Of a DNA stretch of 64,000 bases, positions 8,368 to 17,400 are shown piece by piece. Every line of letters begins with the position of its first letter. Position 1 is the first letter of the stretch. Position numbers and translations under genes: made by a program. This DNA is from Verrucomicrobiota bacterium (GTDB taxonomy: Bacteria > Verrucomicrobiota > Verrucomicrobiia > Limisphaerales > J093), in contig JAKQDD010000214.1 of the NCBI GenBank assembly GCA_029556615.1, forward strand, positions 23,399-87,398, in the 5' to 3' direction. The notes beneath the pieces were generated by a model, which was not told the origin of the DNA, ran no database searches, and saw only the letters and a program-made list of their open reading frames with translations.

Positions 8368-10056
8368 CTACCGGTCATAGATGATGACTCTCGCCCGGAC
8401 ATGCGGGTGGACCATGAACCAGATCTTGTAAGTGTCGGGTCCTACGCCTGCGGGTCCGTCGGTTCCCCCATTGGCCCACCTGTGCTTGTAGTTGTGCGCC
8501 CAGATCCATTCCCAGGCATTGAAGAGCTGGTATCGAGCTGTGGTGCCCAGGATGAAGGCGAGGTCGGCGCTGCCGGTTCTCGACCACCCGTAGAGTCCCG
8601 GCTTGTTGTTGCTCGACAGGGTTCGGTCTTCGAGGCACAGCAGGAAGTCGATGAAGCGAGCCTCATCGGAGGCGTCAATTTTGTGTTGGAGGATGATCCG
8701 CACGGTGCAGCCGTCCCCGTCATGACACAACTTCTGGATATCCACCGATTGGGCGAAGTAGTCGGTGGTATTGGGGCCTACCACCTCGAAGATGATGGGC
8801 GGGTCTTCATGGGCGACGCCGGTCAAGCCGGACCCGTCGCCTTGAAACGCGGTGGCGGTGACGGTCCCGGCCACGTCGAGTTTGCTGGACGGCGAAACGG
8901 TTCCGATCCCCACTCGATTCTCGTTGTTGATGGTGAGGATATCCGATCCGCCCTTGCTGAGGTGGAACGGGTCCTCGCTGGCGCTCAAGCTCAGGCGCGC
9001 GGCGCCGAGGGTGTAGCGCAATGCCAGGGTTCGATCCGGTTGGCCGGGAGGGTGAACTCCCAACGCTTCCCGAACATCGAGAGGCATCGAGGGGATGCCG
9101 CCGATGCCGATGCTGCCGTTGGCGGCGATGAGCATAGGGGCGCTTTGGCCTAGGCCGTCGTAGAACTGGAGCGCGCCGTCTGCGGGATTGACGCGAAGGG
9201 ACCAGTTGGCCGGAGTGCCGCCAGCCTGGACGAGCTGGAGGGCGGGTGCATCCGTGTTGACGGCGAGTCCATGGGGGGTCGTGCTGACAGCGGCTCCGAC
9301 CACGGACCTGGCCACCGCGCTCTCCCGGGCAAAGAGCACGGGCACGATGGCCTGTCGGGGCAGGAGGGGCGGATCGGCCTCGGTGATCTTGTCATCGGCG
9401 TTGGCGTCGGGGATGACCTGGAGGTAGAGGGCGGCGTCGAAGAACGAGCGGGAGGGATCATCGGGTCGGTCGTTGGGCAGTGGGTTCTTGCTGCCGAGCA
9501 TGACATTGATGAGGCCGCCGTTGATCGAGGCGCGGTGGACCTCGCCGGCCCAAAGGGGCATGCCCCCGGCGGGTTCGCCGAAGATCTGGAACTGGACCAC
9601 GCGCGCGCCATCAGGCAGCGGTTGCCCGGTGGCATCGGTCAGGCGGGCCTGGAATGGGAGGAGGCGGGGGGCGGGTGTCTGCCCGTGGGCCTGACCAGCG
9701 AGCAGTCCGAGGAGCGCAGCACGGCAGAGCCGCAGCCAAAGCGTAGCGTCTTTTCTTTGGCGTCCAGCTCGACCGGCGACGTCGGTCGCCGTGCTGCGCT
9801 GGCGCTGTTGCGCAGGAAGTGAGGACCCCGGAATGAGCCCCTCTCCCTGGGTCCCTCTCCCCACTCCTTCGTCGCGGGGCGAGGGAGAGATCGGGCCGTC
9901 CACGGTCTTGGTGACCCTGGATTGCTTTGTCCTTTCCTCGGCTGGCGTTTCACCCTGGATGGGTGCAGCCCGTCCCCATTCCGTGGCCTGGGGATCTGGC
10001 CAGGAATGCACGATTCTGACCGAGAGCACTGCGAGGAGGTTCGTCAGCAGTTTCAT
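8368..10056 (-). CDS. Secreted protein, paralogue 1 of the tail-collar-associated family
   Basis: A 562-residue protein starting at the ATG at 10056. Residues from about 105 onward (PAPRLLPFQARLTDATGQPL) match a roughly 150-residue N-terminal domain shared with the next two genes; its conserved core includes FQIFGEP, LGSKNPLPNDRPDDPSRSFF and NADDKITEADPPLLPRQAI. The C-terminus differs: instead of a tail-collar domain it has GIGTVSPSSKLDVAGTVTATAFQGDGSG, typical of tail-spike/endosialidase-like proteins (shown in part), and a ~130-residue end I do not recognise. Residues about 13-103 are low-complexity sequence from inserted repeat DNA, so the signal peptide is split between MKLLTNLLAVLS and RLCRAALLGLLAGQAHG. 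Export may be impaired, or the true start may differ. Function unknown; probably extracellular. Confidence 0.7.
   Translation of the reverse strand: MKLLTNLLAVLSVRIVHSWPDPQATEWGRAAPIQGETPAEERTKQSRVTKTVDGPISPSPRDEGVGRGTQGEGLIPGSSLPAQQRQRSTATDVAGRAGRQRKDATLWLRLCRAALLGLLAGQAHGQTPAPRLLPFQARLTDATGQPLPDGARVVQFQIFGEPAGGMPLWAGEVHRASINGGLINVMLGSKNPLPNDRPDDPSRSFFDAALYLQVIPDANADDKITEADPPLLPRQAIVPVLFARESAVARSVVGAAVSTTPHGLAVNTDAPALQLVQAGGTPANWSLRVNPADGALQFYDGLGQSAPMLIAANGSIGIGGIPSMPLDVREALGVHPPGQPDRTLALRYTLGAARLSLSASEDPFHLSKGGSDILTINNENRVGIGTVSPSSKLDVAGTVTATAFQGDGSGLTGVAHEDPPIIFEVVGPNTTDYFAQSVDIQKLCHDGDGCTVRIILQHKIDASDEARFIDFLLCLEDRTLSSNNKPGLYGWSRTGSADLAFILGTTARYQLFNAWEWIWAHNYKHRWANGGTDGPAGVGPDTYKIWFMVHPHVRARVIIYDR
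9744..10020. repeat. 277-base insertion in the signal-peptide region of paralogue 1
   Basis: Comparison with the diverged duplicate at 8238-8350 shows that this segment is present here but replaced by two bases there. It contains CCTCTCCCTGGGTCCCTCTC and GGCGAGGGAGAG, a G/C-rich pair typical of dispersed bacterial repeats. It is open in the coding frame and adds about 92 residues of non-conserved sequence to the gene's N-terminus. Confidence 0.55.
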
Positions 10057-10083
10057 AGGCAAGGCTGAAGGCAGGTGAGAGGT

Positions 10084-10110
10084 TACCGGTCATCGATGAG
10101 GACTCTTGCC
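10084..10110 (-). pseudogene. Remnant C-terminus of another paralogue
   Basis: On the minus strand these bases read RVLIDDR followed by a TAA stop. The gene at 8368-10056 ends RVIIYDR and a stop, and the sequence after the two ends is also alike (compare 8351-8395 with 10063-10110). This looks like the last codons of a lost tandem copy, now separated from its body by palindromic element copy B. Confidence 0.6.
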
Positions 10111-10113
10111 TTG

Positions 10114-10293
10114 CTAGAGTCCTCGACTTGTGGAATGTGGGGTCGACAGATCAAGTTTGGCCCCTGCCGTTCCCAACCCGCCCCCCTGCCTTCGAGGACT
10201 CTACATTAGCGAGGCGCGGAAGAAAGGGTTCGAAGAGGCAGGAAGGCTTCATGGGATCGCGGACTTCGTTAGGTCTGAGGCGCGCCTCGCTAG
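10114..10293 (-). mobile_element. CTAG element, copy B (full: alpha plus beta units)
   Basis: This is the reference copy, 180 bases, CTAG at both ends. The alpha unit has a perfect 12-base inverted repeat, TAGAGTCCTCGA (10115-10126) with TCGAGGACTCTA (10192-10203). After three bases the beta unit follows, TAGCGAGGCGCG (10207-10218) with CGCGCCTCGCTA (10281-10292). Both units are bounded by TA. On the minus strand the outer TAG (10292-10290) is the stop codon of the gene upstream. No coding sequence lies inside, so it would be a non-autonomous, MITE-like element. Confidence 0.8.
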
Positions 10294-11327
10294 TACTTGA
10301 TGATGTAGTGGACGGTGGCGTACGGCTGGAGGTTGTTGTGGGGCCCGTCTTCCCCGGCGTCCGCAATGCCGATCGGGCGCGGATAGGCTGTCCCGGTCGC
10401 CTTGGCCCAAGTTTCTCCCCCGTAGTAGAAGCCGCCGGCGGACTCGTGCCATACGGAGCTCGCTTTATAGGTGATGGTCTGATGGCTGTGCGTTGGCATT
10501 TCTGACGTTGTCAGCACGTGGGTCTTTTCGCCTCCTGTCTTTCCGACGGTGTTGAACTCGAACTGGAGGGTGTCCAAACCCGCCGGCACGCGGCCGCGCA
10601 AATCGGGCAACCGGAAGGTGCCGGGGCCTTCGGATCCCCACTCGGTGCCGATAGCCGCATGGAGCCTGGGGTATTGGCTGATCGCGACGGATCTGCCGTC
10701 GCAGGGCAACCAGCCGTTGGCGATGGGGGCTGTCGATCCGCCGAAGGCGACGATGGTTCCGGGTGGACAGAGCTCATCGAGGACTTCCTGCGCCAGGGCC
10801 CGACGAGCCACCGTGCTGTCGGCGAGTTTCTCCGGAATGACCGCGCCGTTCGCGATCATCGGGGCTGTGATGCCGCCCTGTGCGACCGTTCGCGAGACGG
10901 CGGCTTCCCGGGCAAAGAGCACGGGCAGGATGGCCTGTCGGGGCAGGAGGGGCGGGTCGGCCTCGGTGATTTTGTCATCGGCGTTGGCGTCTGGGGTGAC
11001 CTGGAGGAAGAGGGCGGCGTCGAAGAACGAGCGGGAGGGATCATCAGGGCGGTCGTTGGGGAGAGGGTTTTTGCTGCCGAGCAGGACATTGACGAGGCCG
11101 CCGTTAAGAGTGACGCGGTGGACTTCGCCGGCCCAGAGGGGGGTGGCCCCGGTGGGTTCGCCGAAGATCTGGAATTGGACCACGCGCGCGCCGTCGGCGA
11201 GCGGTTGGCCCGTCGGATCGGTGAGCCGGGCCTGGAACGGGAGGAGGCGGGGGGCTGGCTGGGCATGCGTGGGATTGCAGGCCAGCCCGCCGAGCGCGAC
11301 AATGGCGATGAGTGGTAGGGAATTCAT
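10290..11327 (-). CDS. Secreted protein with C-terminal phage tail-collar domain, paralogue 2
   Basis: A 345-residue exported protein starting at the ATG at 11327 (MNSLPLIAIVALGGLACNPTHAQ is a signal peptide; the cysteine makes a lipoprotein possible but HAQ gives a good signal-peptidase I site). Residues about 25-170 are the family N-terminal domain. From about residue 195 the sequence GTIVAFGG, GWLPCDGRSVAISQYPRLHA and FRLPDLRGRVPAG is the phage tail-collar domain also found in microcystin-dependent proteins, which forms trimeric tips. It ends HYIIKY. The gene begins seven bases after the stop of its upstream paralogue, so both share an mRNA. Its TAG stop is part of element copy B. A surface-exposed trimeric adhesive tip is a reasonable inference, not shown. 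Confidence 0.8.
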   Translation of the reverse strand: MNSLPLIAIVALGGLACNPTHAQPAPRLLPFQARLTDPTGQPLADGARVVQFQIFGEPTGATPLWAGEVHRVTLNGGLVNVLLGSKNPLPNDRPDDPSRSFFDAALFLQVTPDANADDKITEADPPLLPRQAILPVLFAREAAVSRTVAQGGITAPMIANGAVIPEKLADSTVARRALAQEVLDELCPPGTIVAFGGSTAPIANGWLPCDGRSVAISQYPRLHAAIGTEWGSEGPGTFRLPDLRGRVPAGLDTLQFEFNTVGKTGGEKTHVLTTSEMPTHSHQTITYKASSVWHESAGGFYYGGETWAKATGTAYPRPIGIADAGEDGPHNNLQPYATVHYIIKY

Positions 11328-11334
11328 ACCCTCG

Positions 11335-12408
11335 TTAGTACTTGATGATGTAGTTGACGTAGGCGTTCTTGGGCCGCGTCTCATTACCGCCCGTGCTTCC
11401 GGTGTTCGGCGGTGTTGCCCAAGCGAAACCGTAGTACGACCCTATGAACGCCGCCCGCCCAGCACCTGCATCGTAGATATCATTCGGGCGGGTATGTTTA
11501 TGGGCTATGATCTCGTCGGTCTGGACGCTCCCCACCCTGTCTTGCGTGTTGCCGCCGGGACGGATGGCGGTTCGGGCTGCTGCATCCGGGTCTTTTCCCG
11601 AGCCGAGGTCCCGTCCTCTGAGGAAGTAACCCCGGAGGTCGGGCAGGTTGAAGTCGGTGGCGGGATCGGGATCATCGGATCCATCGCCCCAAGCTTTGCC
11701 GATGGCGCTGAAGAGGGCTGGGTAATCGCCGCTCTTCAGACACTGTCCGTCGCAGAGGAGCCAGCCTGGCGGGGCCGGTGTCGCCTCGCCTCCGAAGGCG
11801 AGGATTGTCCCGACCGGCGCGAGCCGCTGCAGGACTTCGTCCGCCAGCTTGTCGAGGGTGACGCTATCGGTGGCGAGTTGACTGACGCCGACAGCGCCCT
11901 CGGCGAGGTTCTGCGAAATGACCGCGCCGTCCGCGATCATCGGGGCCGTGATGCCGCCCTGTGCGACCGTTCGCGAGACGGCGGCTTCCTGCGCGAAAAG
12001 GACGGGCACGATCGCCTGTCGGGGCAGGAGGGGCGGATCGGCCTCGGTGATTTTGTCATCGGCGTTGGCGTCGGGGGTGACCTGGAGGAAGAGGGCGGCG
12101 TCGAAGAACGAGCGGGAGGGATCATCAGGGCGGTCGTTGGGGAGAGGGTTTTTGCTGCCGAGCATGACATTGACGAGGCCGCCGTTGATCGAGGCGCGGT
12201 GGACCTCGCCGGCCCAGAGGGGTGCGGCCCCGGTGGGCTCGCCGAAGATCTGGAATTGGACGACGCGCGCGCCGTCGGCCAATGGTTGGCCGGTGGCATC
12301 GGTCAGCCGGGCCTGGAACGGGAGGAGGCGGGGAACGGGTTGAGCCAGCATGCGATTGCACGCAAACCCGCCGAGCGCGATCAAGGCGATGAGTGGCAGG
12401 GACTTCAT
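11335..12408 (-). CDS. Secreted protein with C-terminal phage tail-collar domain, paralogue 3
   Basis: A 357-residue exported protein, starting MKSLPLIALIALGGFACNRMLAQ, closely related to the next gene downstream. The N-terminal family domain is nearly identical at both protein and DNA level, which points to recent tandem duplication. The C-terminal tail-collar domain (GTILAFGGEA, GWLLCDGQCLKSGDYPALFS, FNLPDLRGYFLRGRD) is diverged in its tip region before the shared end NYIIKY. Thus the shaft-like part is conserved and the tip varies, as with binding-tip diversification. The ATG lies six bases beyond the end of element copy C, which separates it from the preceding gene. Confidence 0.8.
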   Translation of the reverse strand: MKSLPLIALIALGGFACNRMLAQPVPRLLPFQARLTDATGQPLADGARVVQFQIFGEPTGAAPLWAGEVHRASINGGLVNVMLGSKNPLPNDRPDDPSRSFFDAALFLQVTPDANADDKITEADPPLLPRQAIVPVLFAQEAAVSRTVAQGGITAPMIADGAVISQNLAEGAVGVSQLATDSVTLDKLADEVLQRLAPVGTILAFGGEATPAPPGWLLCDGQCLKSGDYPALFSAIGKAWGDGSDDPDPATDFNLPDLRGYFLRGRDLGSGKDPDAAARTAIRPGGNTQDRVGSVQTDEIIAHKHTRPNDIYDAGAGRAAFIGSYYGFAWATPPNTGSTGGNETRPKNAYVNYIIKY

Positions 12409-12414
12409 ATCTTG

Positions 12415-12594
12415 CTAGAGTCCTCGACTTGTGGAATATGTGGCAAAGAGGTCAAGTTTGGCCCTGCCGTTCCAGGCCCGCCCCCCCCGCCTCCGAGGAC
12501 TCTACGTTAGCGAGGCGCGGGAGAGAGGGTCCGAAGAGGCAGGAAGGCTTCATGGGATTGCGGACTTCGTTAGGTCTGAGGCGCGCCTCGCTAG
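12415..12594 (-). mobile_element. CTAG element, copy C (full)
   Basis: A 180-base copy with the same alpha-beta layout as copy B and CTAG at both ends. The alpha arm is one base imperfect (CCGAGGACTCTA) and a C run in the alpha loop is longer. On the minus strand its outer TAG (12593-12591) is the stop codon of the upstream gene and its other end is six bases before the ATG of the downstream gene. It therefore fills the whole intercistronic space. Confidence 0.8.
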
Positions 12595-13637
12595 TGGCTG
12601 CGGACGCGGTAGAAGGCCGGGGCCGTGCCGGCTGGCGGAACGCCCTGGTAGGTGGCGGTCTCGCCGTTGCCCATTCCGGAAATGGTGCTTACGACGGTCC
12701 AACCTGCTGACGGCGCGTCGACGCGGTTGGCGTGGAGCACCTCGTAGGTGCGTCCGGCGCGGGTGACCCAGGAGAACTGGATGGACCCGTCGATACCGGT
12801 CACGCTGGCGAGCTGCAGCGGCTGGGGGAAGTCGCTGAAGCTGGTGGGATCGGTGCCGGCGTCGAACTCCTCCTGGTTGGTGGCGTTGTCGCCGTCGGGA
12901 TCGTTGGTGGGGAGGCGGTCATCGCCGGTAAGGCCGTAGTGATCAAGCCAGGCTTCGTAGGGCGACTTCTGGCCTTCCTTCCAGAACATTGCCAGGGGGC
13001 CCGTCACGAGGCAGAGGCTGGCGGCGTTGCTGGCGACGACCATGGTTTCCGCCGCTGCGGGCGGGAGGGGATCGCCGGCGCTGGCGATGTTATCCGGGTT
13101 GGGCCAGCCGGTGAGCATTCGGGCGCCGACATTGCAGGTCAGGACGACGCAGGGTCCGGAGGGCGGATCGTACCCATCGGGGACACCGGTGTAATTGTGG
13201 TCTTCCTCCTTGAAGGCATTCATGTCGCCCTCGAGCAGCGGGTCGTTCCGGGTATTGCGCAGTTCGCCTCCGAAGAACCATATCTCGCCGACTCCCTGTC
13301 CCGGGTCGAAGGCGTCCGCGGCGAAGGTGGTCGAGCCGCCGGGGATGCGGGGGGCGAGGTCGAGGTCGCAATTGGCGCTGTAGGCGTGCTGGATGGTGAT
13401 GAGCGGCACGAGCGGCGACCCGTTGATTTCCCGGGGCTGGAGGCTGACGAACTCGACTGGCACGACGAGGTCGGGCGGGATCGAGCCGGCGGCGGTGAAG
13501 AAGATCGGGATCGGGGCGAACCAGGACTCGGTGCCTTCGACGATATCGGGATCGGAGGCACTGATCCGGGCGACGGCGATTGTGGTGCACGCCACGCAGA
13601 GCAGGAGGATACGCGGGATGGAGGGATGTGTCTTCAT
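12591..13637 (-). CDS. Secreted protein with calcium-repeat-like C-terminal segment
   Basis: A 348-residue exported protein with a signal peptide (MKTHPSIPRILLLCVACTTIAVARISA). The body is not a family I recognise. At residues about 236-270 the stretch YGLTGDDRLPTNDPDGDNATNQ followed by EEFDAGTDP is an EF-hand/thrombospondin-type-3-like calcium motif (given in part), common before the C-terminal domains of Verrucomicrobia secreted proteins. The last ~75 residues (FSWVTRAGRTYEVLHA, then AFYRVRSH) form a beta-rich module that also ends the upstream neighbour. Its ATG overlaps that neighbour's stop by four bases. Its own TAG stop is also the end of element copy C. An extracellular structural or binding role is likely. 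Confidence 0.7.
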   Translation of the reverse strand: MKTHPSIPRILLLCVACTTIAVARISASDPDIVEGTESWFAPIPIFFTAAGSIPPDLVVPVEFVSLQPREINGSPLVPLITIQHAYSANCDLDLAPRIPGGSTTFAADAFDPGQGVGEIWFFGGELRNTRNDPLLEGDMNAFKEEDHNYTGVPDGYDPPSGPCVVLTCNVGARMLTGWPNPDNIASAGDPLPPAAAETMVVASNAASLCLVTGPLAMFWKEGQKSPYEAWLDHYGLTGDDRLPTNDPDGDNATNQEEFDAGTDPTSFSDFPQPLQLASVTGIDGSIQFSWVTRAGRTYEVLHANRVDAPSAGWTVVSTISGMGNGETATYQGVPPAGTAPAFYRVRSH

Positions 13638-14434
13638 TGGGGGCGGGATTCAATCCGGAAGAACCGGCGGGGATGGCCGGTTAGCAGGCTCTGGGGAACA
13701 GGCCACTCGACGGTGCCGCCAGTGCCGCTGAGCGGGTCGCTGACCGTTGCCCACTGGGGCGGCTGAATCGCATCGGAGGCCTCGACGCGGTAGGTGCGGC
13801 GGGCAACGGTCGGGAATCGGAGGGCCAGGCCGTCTCCGGTTTGACGCACGATGTCAACCCGGAAGGTGAGAGGTTGGTCGTCGCTGATTTCGAGAACGCC
13901 CGGTTCGGTGGCGACGGGCACGGCGGCGCCTGCCAGGAAGAAGCGCGAGCTGCCGATGGCGGGGTTGGTCGAGCCCAGGGCGATGGGATAGCGGCCGGGG
14001 GGGAAGCCGGCGATGTTGAGCAGCAGGGTGAAGGCGATGCCGTTAGCGGCGGTGCGTTGTCCGGGGGCGCGCAAGGCGACGCTGGGCTCGGCGAACTGGG
14101 CGCCGCCGGGTTGGTCGCCAAAGACGACGCGGTCGGCGTCGCTGCCGCCCCAGATGCTGCCGGTGAAATCGACGCCGGCGATTCCTGGTCCTGGCAGGCC
14201 TCCCAGGAGCAGGCCGCCACCGTTGACCAGCACCACCGCGGACATTTCGCTGACCCATTCGCCTCCCAAAACCTGAATGGGGATGCGGACGAGGCTGGTT
14301 CCGGGGCGGGCCGAGTGAGTGCCAACGGAGAGCGTGGCGGCGAGGCAGGGGACGGTCGAGGCGATCAGGAGCGCGAGCACGAACTGAAACCAGCCGATGC
14401 TGCGACTCGAGTCGTGGGCACGATGCGTCTTCAC
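13634..14434 (-). CDS. Secreted protein with cohesin-like domain
   Basis: A 266-residue exported protein with a signal peptide ending near CLAAT (residue 34). Residues about 35-175 resemble a cohesin domain: LSVGTHSARPGTSLVRIPIQ at the start, a glycine-rich middle, then GIAFTLLLNIAGFPPGRYPI and VLEI at the end. Cohesins bind dockerins and hold extracellular complexes together. This is notable because the giant protein just upstream ends in a dockerin-like repeat, and the two genes overlap by four bases (ATGA). The C-terminal ~80 residues (RRTYRVEASD to RRFFRIES) match the final module of the next gene. The cohesin call is by pattern only and should be tested by structure prediction. Confidence 0.6.
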   Translation of the reverse strand: MKTHRAHDSSRSIGWFQFVLALLIASTVPCLAATLSVGTHSARPGTSLVRIPIQVLGGEWVSEMSAVVLVNGGGLLLGGLPGPGIAGVDFTGSIWGGSDADRVVFGDQPGGAQFAEPSVALRAPGQRTAANGIAFTLLLNIAGFPPGRYPIALGSTNPAIGSSRFFLAGAAVPVATEPGVLEISDDQPLTFRVDIVRQTGDGLALRFPTVARRTYRVEASDAIQPPQWATVSDPLSGTGGTVEWPVPQSLLTGHPRRFFRIESRPQ

Positions 14435-17400
14435 AGGATCTCGGCTCGCAGGGCCATGGTCATGGTGCCTTTTCCGGGGACGAAGGCGGTGGGCATCAGG
14501 GTCACGAGGGTTGGCGCGCCCGGCGCTGAAGCGTCGCGCAAGGCGGCGAAGTCGAGGGCGCTGATGCGGCCGTCGCGGTTAAGGTCAAAGACGTTGTCGA
14601 GCGCCGGGGTGGCGAGGGATACTTTTGAGTAATCGAGGAAGTGTCGGACATCCTCGTCGTTCACCCGGCCGAAGGGCGTGCCGCCGGTGTCGCCAACGAG
14701 GCTTCCGAAGTAGAACACGTCAGCCCGGGAGAGACCGGTCTGGGCGGTGGCCCGGATGAGGACCCGGAGCCACTGGTTCACGATGGCGCGATCGGCCCAG
14801 GTCAGCACGATGCGGTCGGCGCCGTTGATCCCGAGGCCGCGCTGGACTTCGAGGCTTGGCGCAGGGGCGACGGACCACGTGGCTGGGTTTGCGGTGTTGC
14901 CGACGCGGAATTCGAGGTCGGCCAGGCTGAAGGTTGGGCCGACGCGGCCGAGGTCAATCACGATGCCATTCAGGCCACGGGTGTAACTGCTGACATTGGC
15001 GAAGCCGGCGGTTTCCGCCGGGAGCAAGGCGGTCTTGTCGGGGGCGATGGCGAGGGTGTGGGCGGGGGAATCCGCGATGGCGGTCGTGTTGTCGTAAGCG
15101 GAGCGGGCATAGTAGATCTGGCGTGCCAGCACCCGTGAGCTGACCGACACGGTGACGGTGCGCGAGGTGCTGGCCCGTTCATCCCCGGCGTAGACCGTCA
15201 CGCGGGCGCTGAAGGTGCCGACGCTGTGGTAGGTGTACTCAGCCCGGAACCGGCCCTGGGCGTCGAATCGCAGGGGCACCCGCTCCGTGCTGCCGGCTTC
15301 GCCGAACTCGATGTAACCGCCGAGGGCTGCGGTGGGTGGCGTGGGTGTCGCCCGGCCGGAGAGGACGATGGCCTGGCCGAATTGAGTCTGCAGGGTGGTC
15401 TGGTCCGGGACCACGGCGGGCGGGAGCGCCAGGACATCGACGAACTGCTCGGCGGAGGTGGTGGCGCCATCCGGATCTTGAACGAGGAGGCGGAGGACGT
15501 AGCGACCCGGGGCGAGTCCGGTACCGATGCGCACGGTGGGGCCCATGGCGGTGGACAGCGGCGTGGTCTCCTCGGCCCGGCGCAAAGTCCACACGTGCTC
15601 GAGCCATTCCGCATCATCCAAGCCGGCTTCGTCGACCGAGGCGGTGTAGTCGGCGGTGGCGCCGTAGGCGATCGAGGCGGGGCCGGCGATGCGGGCGTTG
15701 GCCGGGGCCACGTTGCGCGCGTCGACCGTGACGGCGAACTCCGCCTGGCCGCCGTGCGCGTCACGCACCAGCAATTGGACGTTGAAGTGGCCGTTATCCG
15801 GCGGCACGAACTCGAAGGCGGGGCTGGCCCCTGAGCGAATCACCGACCCGCCCTGGCGCACGGTCCAGGTGAAAGTGAGCGGCGTATGTCCTGCGTCCGT
15901 GGCCACGGCGGCGAAGGTGAGCCGATCGCCTTCATCGACCACCAATGCCTGCCCCGGTTCCAGGGCGAACGAGGTTCCCTCGATCACGAGCGTGGCGGCG
16001 GTGATCATCGGGGCGACGTTACGGAGCGTGATCTGGAGGGTGGCACTGCCTTTGGCCCCCTGAGGATCAGTGACTTGAACCGTCAGTCGGTAGAGGCCCG
16101 GCGTGGTTTCGGCAAAGAGCACCTGACCGCCGGTGGCGGGGAGAAGTTGAGGCGATGCGCCGGGCCGTTGGATTGACCATTGGTACGTGGGAGTGTCCAG
16201 CGGTCCATCCGACACCTGCGCCACCACGGCGAGGCTCCCTCCCTGGTCGAGGATCACGTCGGATCCGAGGGTGACCGTGGGTGCGGTGTTGAGCACCGGC
16301 ACCACGGCCTGGGACTCGCGGACGTTGCCTTCATCGTCGGTGATCTTCAGGACGAGCGTCACGTTGCCATCCTGAGCGACGTGGAACGTGAACGCGCTGC
16401 CCTCGCCGGAGGCCAGGGTCTCCGGGCCCCGACGGACGGTCCAGGTGAAGCCGGAGGCGTCGGCGAGGGTCTCGGTGTCGATGAAGCTGGCGGCATCGAG
16501 CTGATAGGTGCGTCCCTCGAAGAGGCTGCCGCCGATCGCCTCCTGGACGCCGGGGGTGGTGACCACCGGGGTGGGGATCACGTCGCGGATTTCGACGGCG
16601 AACGTGTTCGAGGCGCGTGTCTGGCCGGTGACCGGGTCAAAGGCGCGGACGTCGAGCGACCACCCGCTCTGGGGGGTGTCGGCTCCCAGCGTGAACGCAT
16701 GGCCGACAGTCCGCAGGAGGAGCCGGCCGGCGCTGTCGCGGAGCACCCACTCGTAGTCATAGGCATCCTCGCCCGGATCGGCGAGCACGGTCGCGCCTTC
16801 GAGGCGTTGGGGGTTGCGTTCATTGAGGACGATGGGCGATGCCATGCCGGGTCCGGGCGGGACGTCGAGGACGCCGAGGAAGCGGTTCAGGTCGTAGAGC
16901 CAATGCTGACCGCCGACGGCGAGATCCGCGTGGAGGCCCAGGCGCAGGGTGCCATCGTTGGCCGGGGTGAACTGGAACCGGCTTGTGTTCTGACCGTTGG
17001 GATTGCGGGCGAGATCAGGCGTGACGGTCCACTGGTAGGCGGCGGTCACGCTGCCGGGGGCGTGGGTGAACCGGGCGTCGGCAGTCACGCGGGTTCCTTC
17101 CGCGACGGCGTCTGGTGATTCGATGACGAGGACGGGCTGCTGGCCGAGGTTGTAACCGGTCACGATGCCGCTGAGGGTGAGGCGCGGCGCCACGAGCAGA
17201 TCGTCGACGTACCATCCCTCGGACCATCGGCCGTCGGTGGGGTTATTGGCGCGGCGATCGTCTCCGGCGGCGAACGACAGGACCAGCACCACGGTGCGGC
17301 CCTGGTAGGCGCTCATGTCGGCGGTGACGGTCACCCAGCGTGCGGCGTGGGAATCGAGGCGCCGCAGGGAGGCCGGCGCGTCCGCCCAGCTCGTGACCAA

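Noticed and set aside
10549..12510. A 653-codon open frame on the + strand
   Set aside because: It lies opposite the two tail-collar genes, and its repetition only reflects their duplication.
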